DNA of 64,000 nucleotides from Altericroceibacterium spongiae (GCF_003610805.1 NZ_RAPF01000003.1:124001-188000), one strand, 5' to 3'. Counted from the stretch's first letter, positions 53,663 through 63,450 are shown. Program-made: numbers and translations. The notes: a model not told the origin generated them from the letters alone.

Positions 53663-54260
53663 GAGTGGTCCCCTGTAAAACCAGCTGGTCTATTTTTACA
53701 CGAAAAGCTCGAATCCTGTTTACCTGATATCGATGCTGCATTGCGTCATAAAATCGAAAAGGAGGCAAGCGAAAATATTGAATTGATATCACAAGTTCAT
53801 AATAATTATTGTTTATATCACTTTTTGCACTGCGTCATGCGGCATCTAAAAGATGATACAACCGAAGCATGAGGCGTCTGGCGTCTTGTCATCAGGTTAC
53901 CGGCTGATCGTCGAGTTGTTGCATGTTGGTGATGAATTTTTGGAACGGATAGCCCGGCTTTGCATTTAACAATCAACTCTGCAGTGCGTTTTCTAGCCCC
54001 CCAATGAACCGCTGTAGATAATGGATGCGCTCTTCTCCCCCCCTGGAACGCATCCATGTTCTCTCGGCGGGAAGGTTTGCAACAAACCTTCCCGCCGCAA
54101 AATTTTCCGTCTCCTCACCGTGAAGCCATATTGCCTGAGCATCATTGCCATTAACTTGATGTCTCTGCGGCCCGTTGGCCAATGGACGATTTCAGCGGTT
54201 TTTCGCAGGAATGCGCTGTGAGGGGTTGTCATAGGCACGCTATGACCGCAGGCGGACAAA
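53663..54260. other. Gene-poor divergent region with a probable small RNA
   Basis: 598 bp. The first 170 bp are AT-rich and contain two imperfect copies of GCAYTGCGTCAT (53738-53749 and 53827-53838). The part 53,942-54,103 holds a possible promoter and two hairpins. Short open frames on both strands here match no family I recognise. Confidence 0.6.
53975..54103 (+). ncRNA. Candidate small RNA with a pyrimidine-rich loop and terminator hairpin
   Basis: Hairpin 1 is a 9-bp stem (ATGGATGCG 54021-54029, CGCATCCAT 54049-54057) with a 19-nt loop that starts CTCTTCTCCCCCCC. Hairpin 2 is a perfect 15-bp stem with a 3-nt loop (54065-54097), followed by AAAATTTT on the plus strand, as in a Rho-independent terminator. 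No gene on either strand runs into this terminator. Upstream, GGAAC (53942-53946) and CATT 16 bp later resemble the alphaproteobacterial EcfG stress promoter with one mismatch, which would set the 5' end near 53975. The ends are estimates. Confidence 0.5.
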
Positions 54261-55436
54261 ATGAAGAAAAGTTACGATGCGATTATTCTGGGGGCCGGCG
54301 CTGCCGGACTCTTCTGTGCGGCGGAAGCGGGGCTGCGCGGGCGTCGTATATTGCTGATCGATCATGCTGAAAAGCCGGGCAAGAAAATCCTGATTTCAGG
54401 TGGCGGACGTTGTAACTTTACCAATCTGGGCGTTTCGCCTGAGTGTTATCTTTCCGCTAATCGCCATTTCATGAAATCGGCGCTGAGCCGTTATACGGCG
54501 CAAGACTTCATCGCTCTGGTAGATCATTACGGAATTCCCTGGCATGAAAAGACGTTAGGACAGTTATTTTGCGACGGTTCGTCCAGGCAAATTGTGGATT
54601 TGTTGCTTGGCCGCTGCAAGCAAGGGCAGGTTGCGCTGCAATGTGGCAAGGCGGTGCGAAGCGTTACGCATGCTGATGGCTTCTATCGGGTCACAACCGA
54701 TGATTTTGAAGCTGAGGCGCCTGCCCTTGTGGTGGCTACAGGAGGACCGGCCATTCCCAAAATGGGGGCAACGGGATTTGCCTACGAGCTTGCGCGGCAA
54801 TTCAATTTGAAAGTTGTACAGCCGCGCCCAGCTCTGGTTCCGCTTACCCTTTCCAGGGAGGATGCATTATTCAGAGAATTGTCTGGAGTCGCGAGCGAGG
54901 TGATTGCCAGTTACGGGAAAACCGCCTTTCGGGAAGCCGCCTTGTTTACCCATCGAGGGTTGTCAGGGCCGGCGATCCTGCAGATATCCTCTTATTGGCA
55001 GAGCGGACATCCGGTCAGGATCAATTTCTGTCCGACAGAAAACACGGAATGGTTGGTAAAGGCGAAATCCAACTCACCAAAAAATACGCTCTGCCAATTC
55101 TTGCGCAGACATTTGCCTGATCGTCTGGCGGATGTTCTCAATGAACGATTGGCGCTGGATGGCATACTGGCGGAATTGCCGGATAAAGCACTGCGCCGAG
55201 CTGGCGCACAATTGGCCAATTGGGAGTTTTATCCCGATGGCACAGAAGGTTACGCGAAAGCGGAAGTGACTGCAGGCGGCGTCAGCACGGCCGAACTGTC
55301 TTCGCAGACTATGGAAGCAAAGCGCGTTTCGGGTCTCTACTTCATAGGGGAAGCAGTCGATGTTACGGGCTGGCTCGGTGGTTATAATTTCCAATGGGCC
55401 TGGTCGAGCGGCTGGGCCGCGGCACAGATCCTGTGA
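54261..55436 (+). CDS. HI0933/BaiN-type NAD(P)/FAD-dependent flavoprotein
   Basis: 391 residues. FAD-binding dinucleotide fold at the start (YDAIILGAGAAGLFCAAEAG), then the family's PGKKILISGGGRCNFTN, the middle ALVVATGGPAIPKMGATGF, and the closing GLYFIGEAVDVTGWLGGYNF with QWAWSSG. This conserved family has no agreed role in most bacteria; a relative acts in bile-acid conversion. It is separated from ftsH by 95 bp on the same strand. Confidence 0.9.
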   Translation: MKKSYDAIILGAGAAGLFCAAEAGLRGRRILLIDHAEKPGKKILISGGGRCNFTNLGVSPECYLSANRHFMKSALSRYTAQDFIALVDHYGIPWHEKTLGQLFCDGSSRQIVDLLLGRCKQGQVALQCGKAVRSVTHADGFYRVTTDDFEAEAPALVVATGGPAIPKMGATGFAYELARQFNLKVVQPRPALVPLTLSREDALFRELSGVASEVIASYGKTAFREAALFTHRGLSGPAILQISSYWQSGHPVRINFCPTENTEWLVKAKSNSPKNTLCQFLRRHLPDRLADVLNERLALDGILAELPDKALRRAGAQLANWEFYPDGTEGYAKAEVTAGGVSTAELSSQTMEAKRVSGLYFIGEAVDVTGWLGGYNFQWAWSSGWAAAQIL

Positions 55437-55531
55437 AAACTTCCGTGCAAACACTCCGCACTGAAACAATCCGTAACTTGCCATTCACCGCAGTAATCCT
55501 ACATTGTAGCAGTGAAAGGTAGGACTCCCGA

Positions 55532-57487
55532 ATGAGTGAGAATCGAGAGCCGGATAACAATAACGGCAATCCCTGGGTGAAAAGCCTGATGGTATGGGGC
55601 GGTATTTTTCTTGCCCTGCTATTAGTTGTGTCCTTGTTTAGCGGCCCGCAGACCGGAGCCGGCACCCAGCTACGTTATTCTGATTTCCGCGAAAAGGTAG
55701 CTGAAGGTAGCGTGAAAGAGGTGCAGATCGGCCCTGATCGTATTACCGGGACGCTAAAGAATGATCAAACATTCTCCACTGTTCCTGTGCCGAATGATAC
55801 AGATCTCACCAAGCTGCTCGAAGAAAATGACGTTCGCTATTCGGGTGCTCAAAAGGAGGAAATGGGCGTGCTTGCCTATATCCTCATCCAGTCTCTGCCT
55901 TTTCTTCTGATTCTGGGCGTGGCTTTTTTCGCTTTGCGGCAAGTGCAAAAAGGCGGCGGCTCGGGCGCGATGGGTTTTGGCAAATCCAAAGCTAAGATGC
56001 TTACCGAAAAGCAGGGCCGGGTTACGTTTGACGACGTCGCCGGCATCGATGAAGCTCGTGAGGAGCTGCAGGAGATTGTTGAATTTCTGAAAGATCCGCA
56101 GCGCTTCTCGAAACTGGGTGGGCAAATTCCCAAGGGCGCATTGCTGGTTGGTTCGCCAGGTACCGGTAAAACTTTGCTGGCCCGTGCAATTGCTGGCGAA
56201 GCGCGCGTGCCTTTTTTCAGCATTTCGGGCTCGGACTTTGTTGAAATGTTTGTAGGCGTTGGCGCTAGCCGTGTGCGTGATATGTTCGAACAGGCTAAAA
56301 AGAACGCGCCTTGCATTGTTTTCATCGACGAAATCGATGCTGTAGGCCGCAGTCGTGGCCATGGTCTCGGCAATTCCAACGATGAACGCGAACAGACTCT
56401 CAATCAGCTCCTCGTTGAAATGGACGGGTTCGAGGCGAATGAAGGCATTATCATCATCGCAGCCACCAACCGCCCTGATGTACTTGATCCTGCTTTGCTG
56501 CGCCCGGGGCGGTTTGACCGTCAGGTTGTGGTGCCGGTCCCGGATATTGAAGGTCGCGAAAAGATTCTCGCCGTTCATATGAAGAAAGTGCCGCTGGCAC
56601 CTGATGTGAATGCCCGCACTATTGCGCGCGGAACACCGGGTTTTGCCGGTGCTGACCTCGCTAACCTTGTTAATGAAGCGGCTTTGTTGGCGGCCCGGCG
56701 TAATAAGCGTCTTGTCGCTATGCAGGAATTTGAAGACGCAAAAGACAAGGTTATGATGGGTTCCGAGCGCCGGAGCATGGTGATGTCCGACGATGAGAAG
56801 AAGATGACGGCCTACCATGAGGCCGGTCATGCCATCGTCGCTGTGCATGAACCGGCATCCGATCCCATTCATAAGGCCACGATCATTCCGCGCGGGCGTG
56901 CGTTGGGGATGGTGATGCGTTTGCCGGAACGGGACAGCTATTCTTATCATCGTGACAAAATGCACGCTAACCTTGCTGTTAGCATGGGCGGACGTGTGGC
57001 CGAGGAGATCATTTTCGGGCACAACAAGGTTTCATCCGGGGCTTCGGGTGACATTCAATATGCCACTGATCTGGCTCGGAATATGGTCACTAAATGGGGC
57101 ATGTCAGACAAGCTTGGGCCGCTGCAATATGAAGAGAGCCAGGAAGGCTATCTTGGTATGGGCGGCACACAGCGATTGATGATGTCTGGCGAAACCAGCA
57201 AACTGATCGATAGCGAGATCCGCCAGCTTGTCGATAAGGCTTATGATCGTGCCAAGCAGGTTCTTACTGAGCATGAAGATCAGCTCCAGCTTCTGGCTCA
57301 GTCGCTCCTCGAATATGAGACGCTGACTGGTGACGAGATTGAGAAGCTGCTTGATAGTGGCAAGGTTGATCGCCCCGACGAACCGTGTGGCCCAACACCG
57401 GTGCGGCCAGTCCATGGTTCAGCGATTCCCAAAGCCGGTAAACGCTTTGGCGAACAGGGCGGCGGTGCTGCTCCACAAGGTGCCTGA
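55532..57487 (+). CDS. ftsH: Membrane-bound ATP-dependent zinc metalloprotease FtsH
   Basis: 651 residues. Two N-terminal membrane segments (about 17-34 and 111-130) enclose a periplasmic domain. The AAA+ module has Walker A GSPGTGKT (about 208), Walker [17 protein letters not shown] and arginine finger region [10 protein letters not shown]. The protease zinc site HEAGH is at 429-433. It degrades misassembled membrane proteins and regulators such as RpoH. The C-terminal tail is Gly/Pro/Ala rich. A strong hairpin terminator follows. Confidence 0.97.
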   Translation: MSENREPDNNNGNPWVKSLMVWGGIFLALLLVVSLFSGPQTGAGTQLRYSDFREKVAEGSVKEVQIGPDRITGTLKNDQTFSTVPVPNDTDLTKLLEENDVRYSGAQKEEMGVLAYILIQSLPFLLILGVAFFALRQVQKGGGSGAMGFGKSKAKMLTEKQGRVTFDDVAGIDEAREELQEIVEFLKDPQRFSKLGGQIPKGALLVGSPGTGKTLLARAIAGEARVPFFSISGSDFVEMFVGVGASRVRDMFEQAKKNAPCIVFIDEIDAVGRSRGHGLGNSNDEREQTLNQLLVEMDGFEANEGIIIIAATNRPDVLDPALLRPGRFDRQVVVPVPDIEGREKILAVHMKKVPLAPDVNARTIARGTPGFAGADLANLVNEAALLAARRNKRLVAMQEFEDAKDKVMMGSERRSMVMSDDEKKMTAYHEAGHAIVAVHEPASDPIHKATIIPRGRALGMVMRLPERDSYSYHRDKMHANLAVSMGGRVAEEIIFGHNKVSSGASGDIQYATDLARNMVTKWGMSDKLGPLQYEESQEGYLGMGGTQRLMMSGETSKLIDSEIRQLVDKAYDRAKQVLTEHEDQLQLLAQSLLEYETLTGDEIEKLLDSGKVDRPDEPCGPTPVRPVHGSAIPKAGKRFGEQGGGAAPQGA

Positions 57488-57520
57488 TAGAAGGTAAGCG
57501 CAGTTTCAATGCCGATAACA

Positions 57521-57556
57521 CAATAAGCCGCCTCGCATGCGCAAGGTGGCTTATTG
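57521..57556. terminator. Shared terminator between ftsH and the ParA-like gene
   Basis: CAATAAGCC pairs GGCTTATTG with further interrupted pairing inward around a short loop. AT-rich ends on both sides let it work for both converging genes. Confidence 0.75.
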
Positions 57557-57564
57557 TATGAATA

Positions 57565-58302
57565 TCAACGAAAACGCTCTGCCAGCTTGCGCTCGATTGC
57601 ACTCCAGATACGGGCGAATGCCCGTGCAGCAGGTGAAGAGGAGGCGAACTGCCCCACAGGTTCGCGTTTTACAGCACACTGTTCGATTGCACTGGCTTGC
57701 GGAACGAGCGGCCAGTTGGGGTGGGCTTCTCGTGCCTCACGGTGAAGAGAACGGCGCAGATCGAGCATTGACAGAACCGGTAGAAGCGGTGGGTGATTTT
57801 TGGTGTGGCGTTTGATCTCGTACGCTACCACTTGGAATGCTCTTGAGGACAGTGGAGACGGCGGCATGGGCACAATGACCAGATCTGCCGCCCGGATCAC
57901 CTGTGCGCTAATTTCATTCAGAACCGGCGGACAATCGAGTAAAATACGTTCGTATTTGTGTGATAGGCTATCAGCCATTTTAGCGAGACGTTTGCGTTTG
58001 CCTATTCTCACCAGTTGGTTGTCAAGCGAACGCAAACTTTCGTCGGCTGGCAGAATATCGAGCCTGTCATAGGCTGTGCGTTGGATGAGTTTTGCAGGGG
58101 CTCGATCACGGGAAAAAATCGAGTGTGCCTTTGGCTTGTCCGGATCTTCAATACCCAGAAGATAAGCCGCACCCCCGGCCGGATCGAGATCCCAAAGAAG
58201 AGTCTTGCGACAAGAAATAGTGGCAGAGCACCAGGCGAGATTGCTGGCAATTGTGGTTTTTCCAACGCCACCTTTGACGCTGTAGACAGCAATAACCGCC
58301 AT
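57565..58302 (-). CDS. ParA/MinD-family ATPase, without ParB partner
   Basis: 245 residues; GAGGAG before ATG 58302. Deviant Walker A motif VYSVKGGVGKTT, then the acidic DLDPAGGAAYLLG and RILLDCPPVLNE (Walker B). Such ATPases place DNA or large complexes in the cell, usually with a partner protein. No parB, parS-like repeat or chemotaxis/cellulose gene is next to it. Lone ParA-like genes also serve polysaccharide or carboxysome positioning, so its cargo cannot be named. Confidence 0.86.
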   Translation of the reverse strand: MAVIAVYSVKGGVGKTTIASNLAWCSATISCRKTLLWDLDPAGGAAYLLGIEDPDKPKAHSIFSRDRAPAKLIQRTAYDRLDILPADESLRSLDNQLVRIGKRKRLAKMADSLSHKYERILLDCPPVLNEISAQVIRAADLVIVPMPPSPLSSRAFQVVAYEIKRHTKNHPPLLPVLSMLDLRRSLHREAREAHPNWPLVPQASAIEQCAVKREPVGQFASSSPAARAFARIWSAIERKLAERFR

Positions 58303-58389
58303 GCCTGCTCCTCTTGCTGCTAACTGTGCGGTGCCTTGTTACAATTTAAGGACAGTTTGCAATTGAAGCAGCATTAAGTCACGTATTTG

Positions 58390-59460
58390 TCACTTTTTGT
58401 CTGTCTCTCTATTTGCTGTCCTGAGCCGCTCCGCGCGATCTTCCCATAAGCGGCGAGCATAGGACTGGAGGTCGGCAATTGTATCGACCTCGTCGAGGAT
58501 TTCGATACCGAAAATAGTTTCGACAATGTCTTCCAGTGTTAAAAGCCCGGAGACGGTACCATATTCATCCACTACCAGCATGATTTGATGGCGCTCTTCT
58601 ACGAAACGTTTAAAAATCCGATCAACCGACAATGAATCGGGGATGCTGAGCATTGGACGCGCGACGTCAGACAACACGTCCTCCGTGTCGAGACCTGTAT
58701 CTACCAGACGAGTGAGCACCTCGCTTTTGATAACAAAGCCGGAAATCTTATCTGGATTATCACGGTGGATCGGAATGCGGGTGTAAGGCTTGTCTGCGAC
58801 AGCCCTTGGAAAATCGCGCAGAGGCATAGTCTCGGGCATGGTGAACATCACCGTACGCGGAGTCATAACATCCTGTGAGCGAACTTCGTTAAGCCCGAGC
58901 AAATTATGCAATACAGCTGTTTCTCGTGCATCGATTTGCCCGGCTTCCTCACCAAGCCTTGCAACTGCCAGCAGCTCGTCCCGATGCTGCGTAGTATCAG
59001 CGGCCTTGCCGAAGGTAATGATGCGGGTGAGTTGCTGGGAAAACCATACGAGTGGGGCAAGCAGCCATATCATCGGCGGAAGAATACGGCCGAGAAAGGG
59101 CGCCAGAGCCACGGCATACCGCGCGCCGATGGTCTTAGGGATGATTTCGGTCAATACCAGAACAGCAACAGTGAGCGCGGCGGCGAAGAGGGCTTGTGTG
59201 GTGCTGCCGAAAAGTCGGGCATATTCTGCGCCTGCGCCGGCGGCACCCATCGTATGGGCGACTGTATTCAGGGTGAGAATAGCAGCGAGGGGTCGATCCA
59301 CGTCCTGTTTCAGTGCATTGACACTCTCTGCCCAACGCGCCCCGGCTGTTTTTCCGGTCTGAATAGCGGATGGGGTGAGTGTCAGAAGGGACGCTTCCAA
59401 CAAGGAGCAAAGGAAAGAAATGCCAAGGGCAAGACCGACATAGAAAAACAGTAATGTCAT
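58390..59460 (-). CDS. CNNM-type membrane protein with CBS pair (CorC/HlyC family)
   Basis: 356 residues. A CNNM transmembrane domain (about 1-150; SLLEASLLTLTP near the start and ALFAAALTVAVLVLTEIIPK) is followed by a CBS-domain pair (about 195-320; VRSQDVMTPRTVMFTMPE, LTLEDIVETIFG). Relatives take part in magnesium export or cobalt tolerance; the old name hemolysin is misleading. The transporter-associated C-terminal domain seems absent. It lies 87 bp before the ParA-like gene on the same strand. Confidence 0.88.
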   Translation of the reverse strand: MTLLFFYVGLALGISFLCSLLEASLLTLTPSAIQTGKTAGARWAESVNALKQDVDRPLAAILTLNTVAHTMGAAGAGAEYARLFGSTTQALFAAALTVAVLVLTEIIPKTIGARYAVALAPFLGRILPPMIWLLAPLVWFSQQLTRIITFGKAADTTQHRDELLAVARLGEEAGQIDARETAVLHNLLGLNEVRSQDVMTPRTVMFTMPETMPLRDFPRAVADKPYTRIPIHRDNPDKISGFVIKSEVLTRLVDTGLDTEDVLSDVARPMLSIPDSLSVDRIFKRFVEERHQIMLVVDEYGTVSGLLTLEDIVETIFGIEILDEVDTIADLQSYARRLWEDRAERLRTANRETDKK

Positions 59461-59605
59461 CGTTCCGGCAATGATGTCCTGACCGCAATAGGCATAAAAT
59501 CAGCTTAAGAAAATGGTGCGAAATGCACAATCCGCCGTTTGAACCTTCACGCTGGCTTCGTCGGTCCGATTGGCTCAGCCTGTCTCGAATCTATATAGAA
59601 CAGGC

Positions 59606-59639
59606 ATAAAAAAGGTCGCAGCCCAGACAGGCGCGACCT
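59606..59639 (-). terminator. Rho-independent terminator after rpoZ
   Basis: On the minus strand AGGTCGC/GCGACCT with a 13-nt loop, then six T residues. Lies 24 bp past the rpoZ stop. Confidence 0.85.
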
Positions 59640-59662
59640 CTTCTACGTTAGCGAGAAAGCGA

Positions 59663-60007
59663 TTAACCGTCGTAGTCAGACCCGATTGATGTTGAACGGG
59701 CCGGTGCAGAAGCAGTAACACGCATGGCTTCTGCCGACTGACTGAGCGAACCGATTTCGTCGGCCTCATCTTCATCATCTGGCAGTACGCGTTGCATGGA
59801 CTGTGTGAGGCTTTCCTGCAGATTTTTCGGTTTCACCGTCTGTTCGGCGATTTCACGCAAGGCAACAACGGGGTTCTTGTCTCGGTCACGATCAACAGTC
59901 AGTTCGGCGCCGCCGGAAATTTCACGAGCACGCTGAGCGGCCAGCAGGACGAGATCGAAACGGTTGGGAACCTTGTCGACACAATCTTCGACGGTAACGC
60001 GCGCCAT
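59663..60007 (-). CDS. rpoZ: RNA polymerase omega subunit
   Basis: 114 residues beginning [20 protein letters not shown], followed by [12 protein letters not shown] and [16 protein letters not shown], the conserved omega core. Omega helps assemble the beta-prime subunit and takes part in ppGpp response. An acidic then Ser/Ala-rich tail of about 45 residues follows the core, longer than in E. coli. It has its own terminator, and the PLD-type gene starts 81 bp away in the opposite direction. Confidence 0.96.
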   Translation of the reverse strand: MARVTVEDCVDKVPNRFDLVLLAAQRAREISGGAELTVDRDRDKNPVVALREIAEQTVKPKNLQESLTQSMQRVLPDDEDEADEIGSLSQSAEAMRVTASAPARSTSIGSDYDG

Positions 60008-60088
60008 AGGGCACTCCGAATTAAATGAACGGGTCTGTCTTGAAAGACGAACTTCTAAAAAAGGAGATGCGTAAAGTCAAGGTTTTCC

Positions 60089-61315
60089 ATGGGCCGCACG
60101 ATGCTACACGGCCATATGATGATTTCTATGCTGAGCGACTCGGCTCCTCCCGTCTCGGGTGCAGCTACCTATCAAGACCCGGATAGCTTTTCGATGACCG
60201 TTCAGGGACTGGATCTGACTTTCCATCCCCAAGGCCTGGCTCGTTTCAAGGCGCTGATTGATCTGATAGATTCGGCAAGAGAAACATTGCGACTATGTTT
60301 TTATATCTATGCGCCTGATCAGGTAGGAAGTCATGTGCGTCAGGCACTGGAAGCAGCGGTGAATCGTGGTGTCCGTGTATTGCTGATTGTCGATAGTTTC
60401 GGTGCCGAAGTGAACCGTGAGTTTTTCGCCAATTTCTGTGCGGCGGGTGGAGAATTTCGTGAATTTGGATCGAATTGGGGACGCCAATATCTAATCCGTA
60501 ATCATCAGAAGATTGTGATTGCCGATGAAGAGCGTGCGATGCTTGGGGGCTTCAATATCGAGAATAGTTACTTTGCTCCACCACGCGATAATGGTTGGAA
60601 TGATCTTGGAGTGATGATCAAAGGTCCGGTAGTTCGGGATTTGTCTTGCTGGTTTGATCGATTGGAGGAATGGACCGGACATTCACGAGGACAATGGCGC
60701 GCGCTCAGTCTGATGGTTCGGCGGTGGGACGGTGGCAAAGGCCCCGTGCGCTTGTTGGTCGGCGGCCCGACACGGGGCCTGTCGAGTTGGGCGCATTCGG
60801 TCAGTCTTGACCTGCTGCGTGCAAGTCGGCTCGACATGCTGATGGCTTATTTCTCTCCGTCACCTCGGTTGCGCAAGCGTATCAGGCGAATTGCCAGACG
60901 TGGCGCAGCAAGGCTGGTTTTGGCCGGGAAGTCGGATAATACGGCAACCATTGCTGCTTCGCGTGCCCTTTACAGCCGATTGTTGAAAGCGCGGGTGAAA
61001 CTCTATGAATTCCAGGCTTGTAAGCTTCATACAAAGCTGATCGTGCTCGACGATGTTGTTTATCTCGGTAGCGCGAATTTCGATATGCGCAGCCTTTATA
61101 TCAATCTCGAAATTGTGTTGCGGATTGAGGATGCTGCTTTGGCTGATCGTATGCGAGCTCTGATCGGGCAGCATGTATCAGCTTCACGGGAAGTGACTCC
61201 AGACCTTTACCAGAAGCATGCAAGCCCATTGAATCGCTTGCGCTGGTGGGTGAGCTGGTTTCTTGTCACGGTTGTGGATTACACAGTGAGCAGAAGACTG
61301 AACTTCGGCTTCTGA
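60089..61315 (+). CDS. Phospholipase D-like/cardiolipin synthase-type protein
   Basis: 408 residues, ATG 60089 with AAGG six bases upstream. Two HKD-type motifs are seen: NHQKIVIADEERAMLGGFN (about 150) and LHTKLIVLDDVVYLGSANFD (about 320); each lends the His and Lys for a phosphatidyl-enzyme step. Unlike E. coli ClsA it has no N-terminal membrane pair, which resembles ClsB-type enzymes; a single hydrophobic segment (WWVSWFLVTVVDY) lies near the end. A cardiolipin-forming transphosphatidylation is likely but not proven. Confidence 0.85.
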   Translation: MGRTMLHGHMMISMLSDSAPPVSGAATYQDPDSFSMTVQGLDLTFHPQGLARFKALIDLIDSARETLRLCFYIYAPDQVGSHVRQALEAAVNRGVRVLLIVDSFGAEVNREFFANFCAAGGEFREFGSNWGRQYLIRNHQKIVIADEERAMLGGFNIENSYFAPPRDNGWNDLGVMIKGPVVRDLSCWFDRLEEWTGHSRGQWRALSLMVRRWDGGKGPVRLLVGGPTRGLSSWAHSVSLDLLRASRLDMLMAYFSPSPRLRKRIRRIARRGAARLVLAGKSDNTATIAASRALYSRLLKARVKLYEFQACKLHTKLIVLDDVVYLGSANFDMRSLYINLEIVLRIEDAALADRMRALIGQHVSASREVTPDLYQKHASPLNRLRWWVSWFLVTVVDYTVSRRLNFGF

Positions 61316-61383
61316 TCGCCTTCGGGAAAGGCTGCGCATCTGATGCGTTGAGCACGGGTACATGAACGAATGGGAGAATGCCC

Positions 61384-61893
61384 ATGGCTTGGTCACGTTT
61401 GATAATCGGTGCGATCACTTTTTGCAGCGTGGTGGCCTGTTCGGCACAAAAACCTGTCGATCAGAAGGATGCGGTTTCTGCTAATCCTGAACGAGGTGAT
61501 GAAGCGGCACTGACATTTAGTCCGGATCCCTTAGGGGCGGGTGATCTGGCAAATATTACTATGAATGGAGAATTAGGCTGCGCTTTTGCGCTGGAGAAAA
61601 AGTCACCAGTTCTGCTGATTGCCCGAGGGAATGTTCATAGTGACGAACCGGCGGAAGGAGCGATCAAGATCGCCGGACGGGTTATTCCTCTCAAGTCGCG
61701 CGAAATGGAGGGTTTCGATGGCTTGTCTGATGGAACGACATTTGAAGGCCCGACCGTGACAGTAAAAGTTGAGCGTTTGTCGGCTGTTCCTCTCGGGGAT
61801 GGAGAATCACCTCCCTATCCGGCCAAAATGATGTTGTCAGGGGAGAGCGGAGTGGAGAATGCCATGGAAGGCCTGTGGACTTGTGGCCCCTGA
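61384..61893 (+). CDS. Putative lipoprotein, unknown function
   Basis: 169 residues from ATG 61384, seven bases past GGGAG; ATG 61378 is too close to that site. A lipoprotein signal is clear: a hydrophobic stretch then VVAC-S, the lipobox cysteine near residue 19. The mature part contains two further cysteines (GELGCAFAL and LWTCGP). No known domain is recognised. Its stop codon touches the dnaB stop from the other strand without a gap. Confidence 0.75.
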   Translation: MAWSRLIIGAITFCSVVACSAQKPVDQKDAVSANPERGDEAALTFSPDPLGAGDLANITMNGELGCAFALEKKSPVLLIARGNVHSDEPAEGAIKIAGRVIPLKSREMEGFDGLSDGTTFEGPTVTVKVERLSAVPLGDGESPPYPAKMMLSGESGVENAMEGLWTCGP

Positions 61894-63450
61894 TTATTCG
61901 TAGCCTTCGGGCATGTCCCCTTCCGCGAGGTCGGAGAAACGTGTGATCTTCGATTCGAAACGCATCCGCACTTTGCCGGTTGCACCGTGACGCTGCTTGG
62001 CGACGATAAGCTCTGCCAGCCCAAAAACACGTTCCATATCGGCCTGCCAGGCGGCATGAGCTTCATGAGCTTTCACATCATCATCGCCTTGCGGAATTTT
62101 GGGTTCGCGTGAAGCGACATAATAATCTTCTCGATAGACGAACCAGACCATGTCGGCGTCTTGTTCGATAGAACCGGATTCGCGAAGATCTGACAGCATA
62201 GGGCGTTTGTCATCGCGCTGTTCTACCGCACGTGAAAGCTGGGATAAGGCGATCACTGGCACCTCCAGTTCTTTGGCCAGTGTTTTGAGGCCACGACTGA
62301 TTTCCGAAATCTCGTTCACGCGATTATCCTGCGCCCGGCCTGAGCCTTGCAAAAGTTGCAGATAATCGACCACGATCAGTCCGATATCGTGGCGCCGCTT
62401 GAGCCGACGCGCACGTGTTCGCAATGCACCGATAGTTAGAGCGGGCGTGTCATCAATATAGAGAGGAAGATCGGCAAGCCGCTGGCTAGCGTAGGAAAGC
62501 TGCTGAAAGTCTTCTTTTGAAATCTTCCCCATCCGCAGGGCTTCGGAGGAAATGCCCGCCTGTTCGGCCAGGATACGAGTCGCGAGCTGATCGCTGGACA
62601 TTTCGAGGCTGAAAAAGGCGACCGCTGCGCCAACCGATTTGTCAATGCCGTCACGTTGGTCTCGCAAAAGCCGATCTGCACAATTAAACGCGATGTTCGT
62701 TGCAAGAGAGGTTTTGCCCATACCAGGCCGACCGGCGAGAATGATCAGGTCGGAATCATGCAGACCGCCAACCTTCTCATTGACTGAGGAAAGACCAGTG
62801 GTCTTGCCTGAGACATGACCGCCTGAGTTCAGGGCTGTCTCGATCATTTCCAGGGCTTTGTTTGTGGCGCCTCTGAAACTGTCCGCGTCTTTTGAGCCTG
62901 CGGCTCCTTCGGCTACCTGATAGAGTGACGCTTCAGCATTTTCGATCTGTTTCATCGGCTCGACTTCGTCCGATGTATCGAGCGCACCTTCCACCAGTTC
63001 ACGCCCAACTGTGACCAGCTCACGCAACAATGCCAGATCATAAATCTGTTGCGCTAGTTCACGCGGTGCCAGCAGCCCCTGGCCATCGGCGGTGAGTTGC
63101 GCCAGATAAGCAGTGCCACCCAGCTCTTTCAGCGCTTCATCGCCGTCGAAATAAGGCTTGAGGGTGACAGGTGTCACGACCATCTGGCGGTCGACCAGTG
63201 TCAGGATTCTGTCGAAAATCCTCCCATGCAGCGGCTCGAAGAAGTGTTCTGGCCTGATCGTAACCGGCAATTCCTCCAATACCCGGTTGTCTATCAGCAC
63301 AGCTCCCAGAAACGCGGCTTCTGCTTCCAAATTGGCTGGAAGTGCCCGTCCTGTCGGCATGCCGGACTGATTCGCTGACGAATCATCTATTTGTGCCTGT
63401 TCCGGGCTATGAGCAGAGGAAAAACGGGTCATGAGGTTGTGATCGGCCAT
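61894..63450 (-). CDS. dnaB: Replicative DNA helicase
   Basis: 518 residues. The N-terminal primase-binding domain (about 37-140; ANLEAEAAFLGAVLID, PEHFFEPLHGRIFDRI) is followed by the RecA-like motor with Walker A GRPGMGKT (240-247), the Walker B aspartate in GLIVVDYLQLLQG, and the C-terminal VPVIALSQLSRAVEQRDDKR. The hexamer unwinds DNA at the replication fork. No intein is present. An N-terminal extension of about 35 residues, rich in Ser and Gln, precedes the conserved start. Confidence 0.97.
   Translation of the reverse strand: MADHNLMTRFSSAHSPEQAQIDDSSANQSGMPTGRALPANLEAEAAFLGAVLIDNRVLEELPVTIRPEHFFEPLHGRIFDRILTLVDRQMVVTPVTLKPYFDGDEALKELGGTAYLAQLTADGQGLLAPRELAQQIYDLALLRELVTVGRELVEGALDTSDEVEPMKQIENAEASLYQVAEGAAGSKDADSFRGATNKALEMIETALNSGGHVSGKTTGLSSVNEKVGGLHDSDLIILAGRPGMGKTSLATNIAFNCADRLLRDQRDGIDKSVGAAVAFFSLEMSSDQLATRILAEQAGISSEALRMGKISKEDFQQLSYASQRLADLPLYIDDTPALTIGALRTRARRLKRRHDIGLIVVDYLQLLQGSGRAQDNRVNEISEISRGLKTLAKELEVPVIALSQLSRAVEQRDDKRPMLSDLRESGSIEQDADMVWFVYREDYYVASREPKIPQGDDDVKAHEAHAAWQADMERVFGLAELIVAKQRHGATGKVRMRFESKITRFSDLAEGDMPEGYE

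Noticed and set aside
53738-53838. Two imperfect copies of GCAYTGCGTCAT, considered as element ends or CRISPR-like repeats
   Set aside because: Only two copies of 12 bp with one mismatch and 89 bp apart; no array and no flanking gene support.
53818-54057. Short minus-strand frames (for example 53,818-54,057 and 53,973-54,182)
   Set aside because: They run through the hairpins of the candidate small RNA, have no ribosome site and match nothing known.
58390-59460. Hemolysin toxin
   Set aside because: The domain pattern is CNNM plus CBS, a membrane ion-transport-related family; the hemolysin name is historical.
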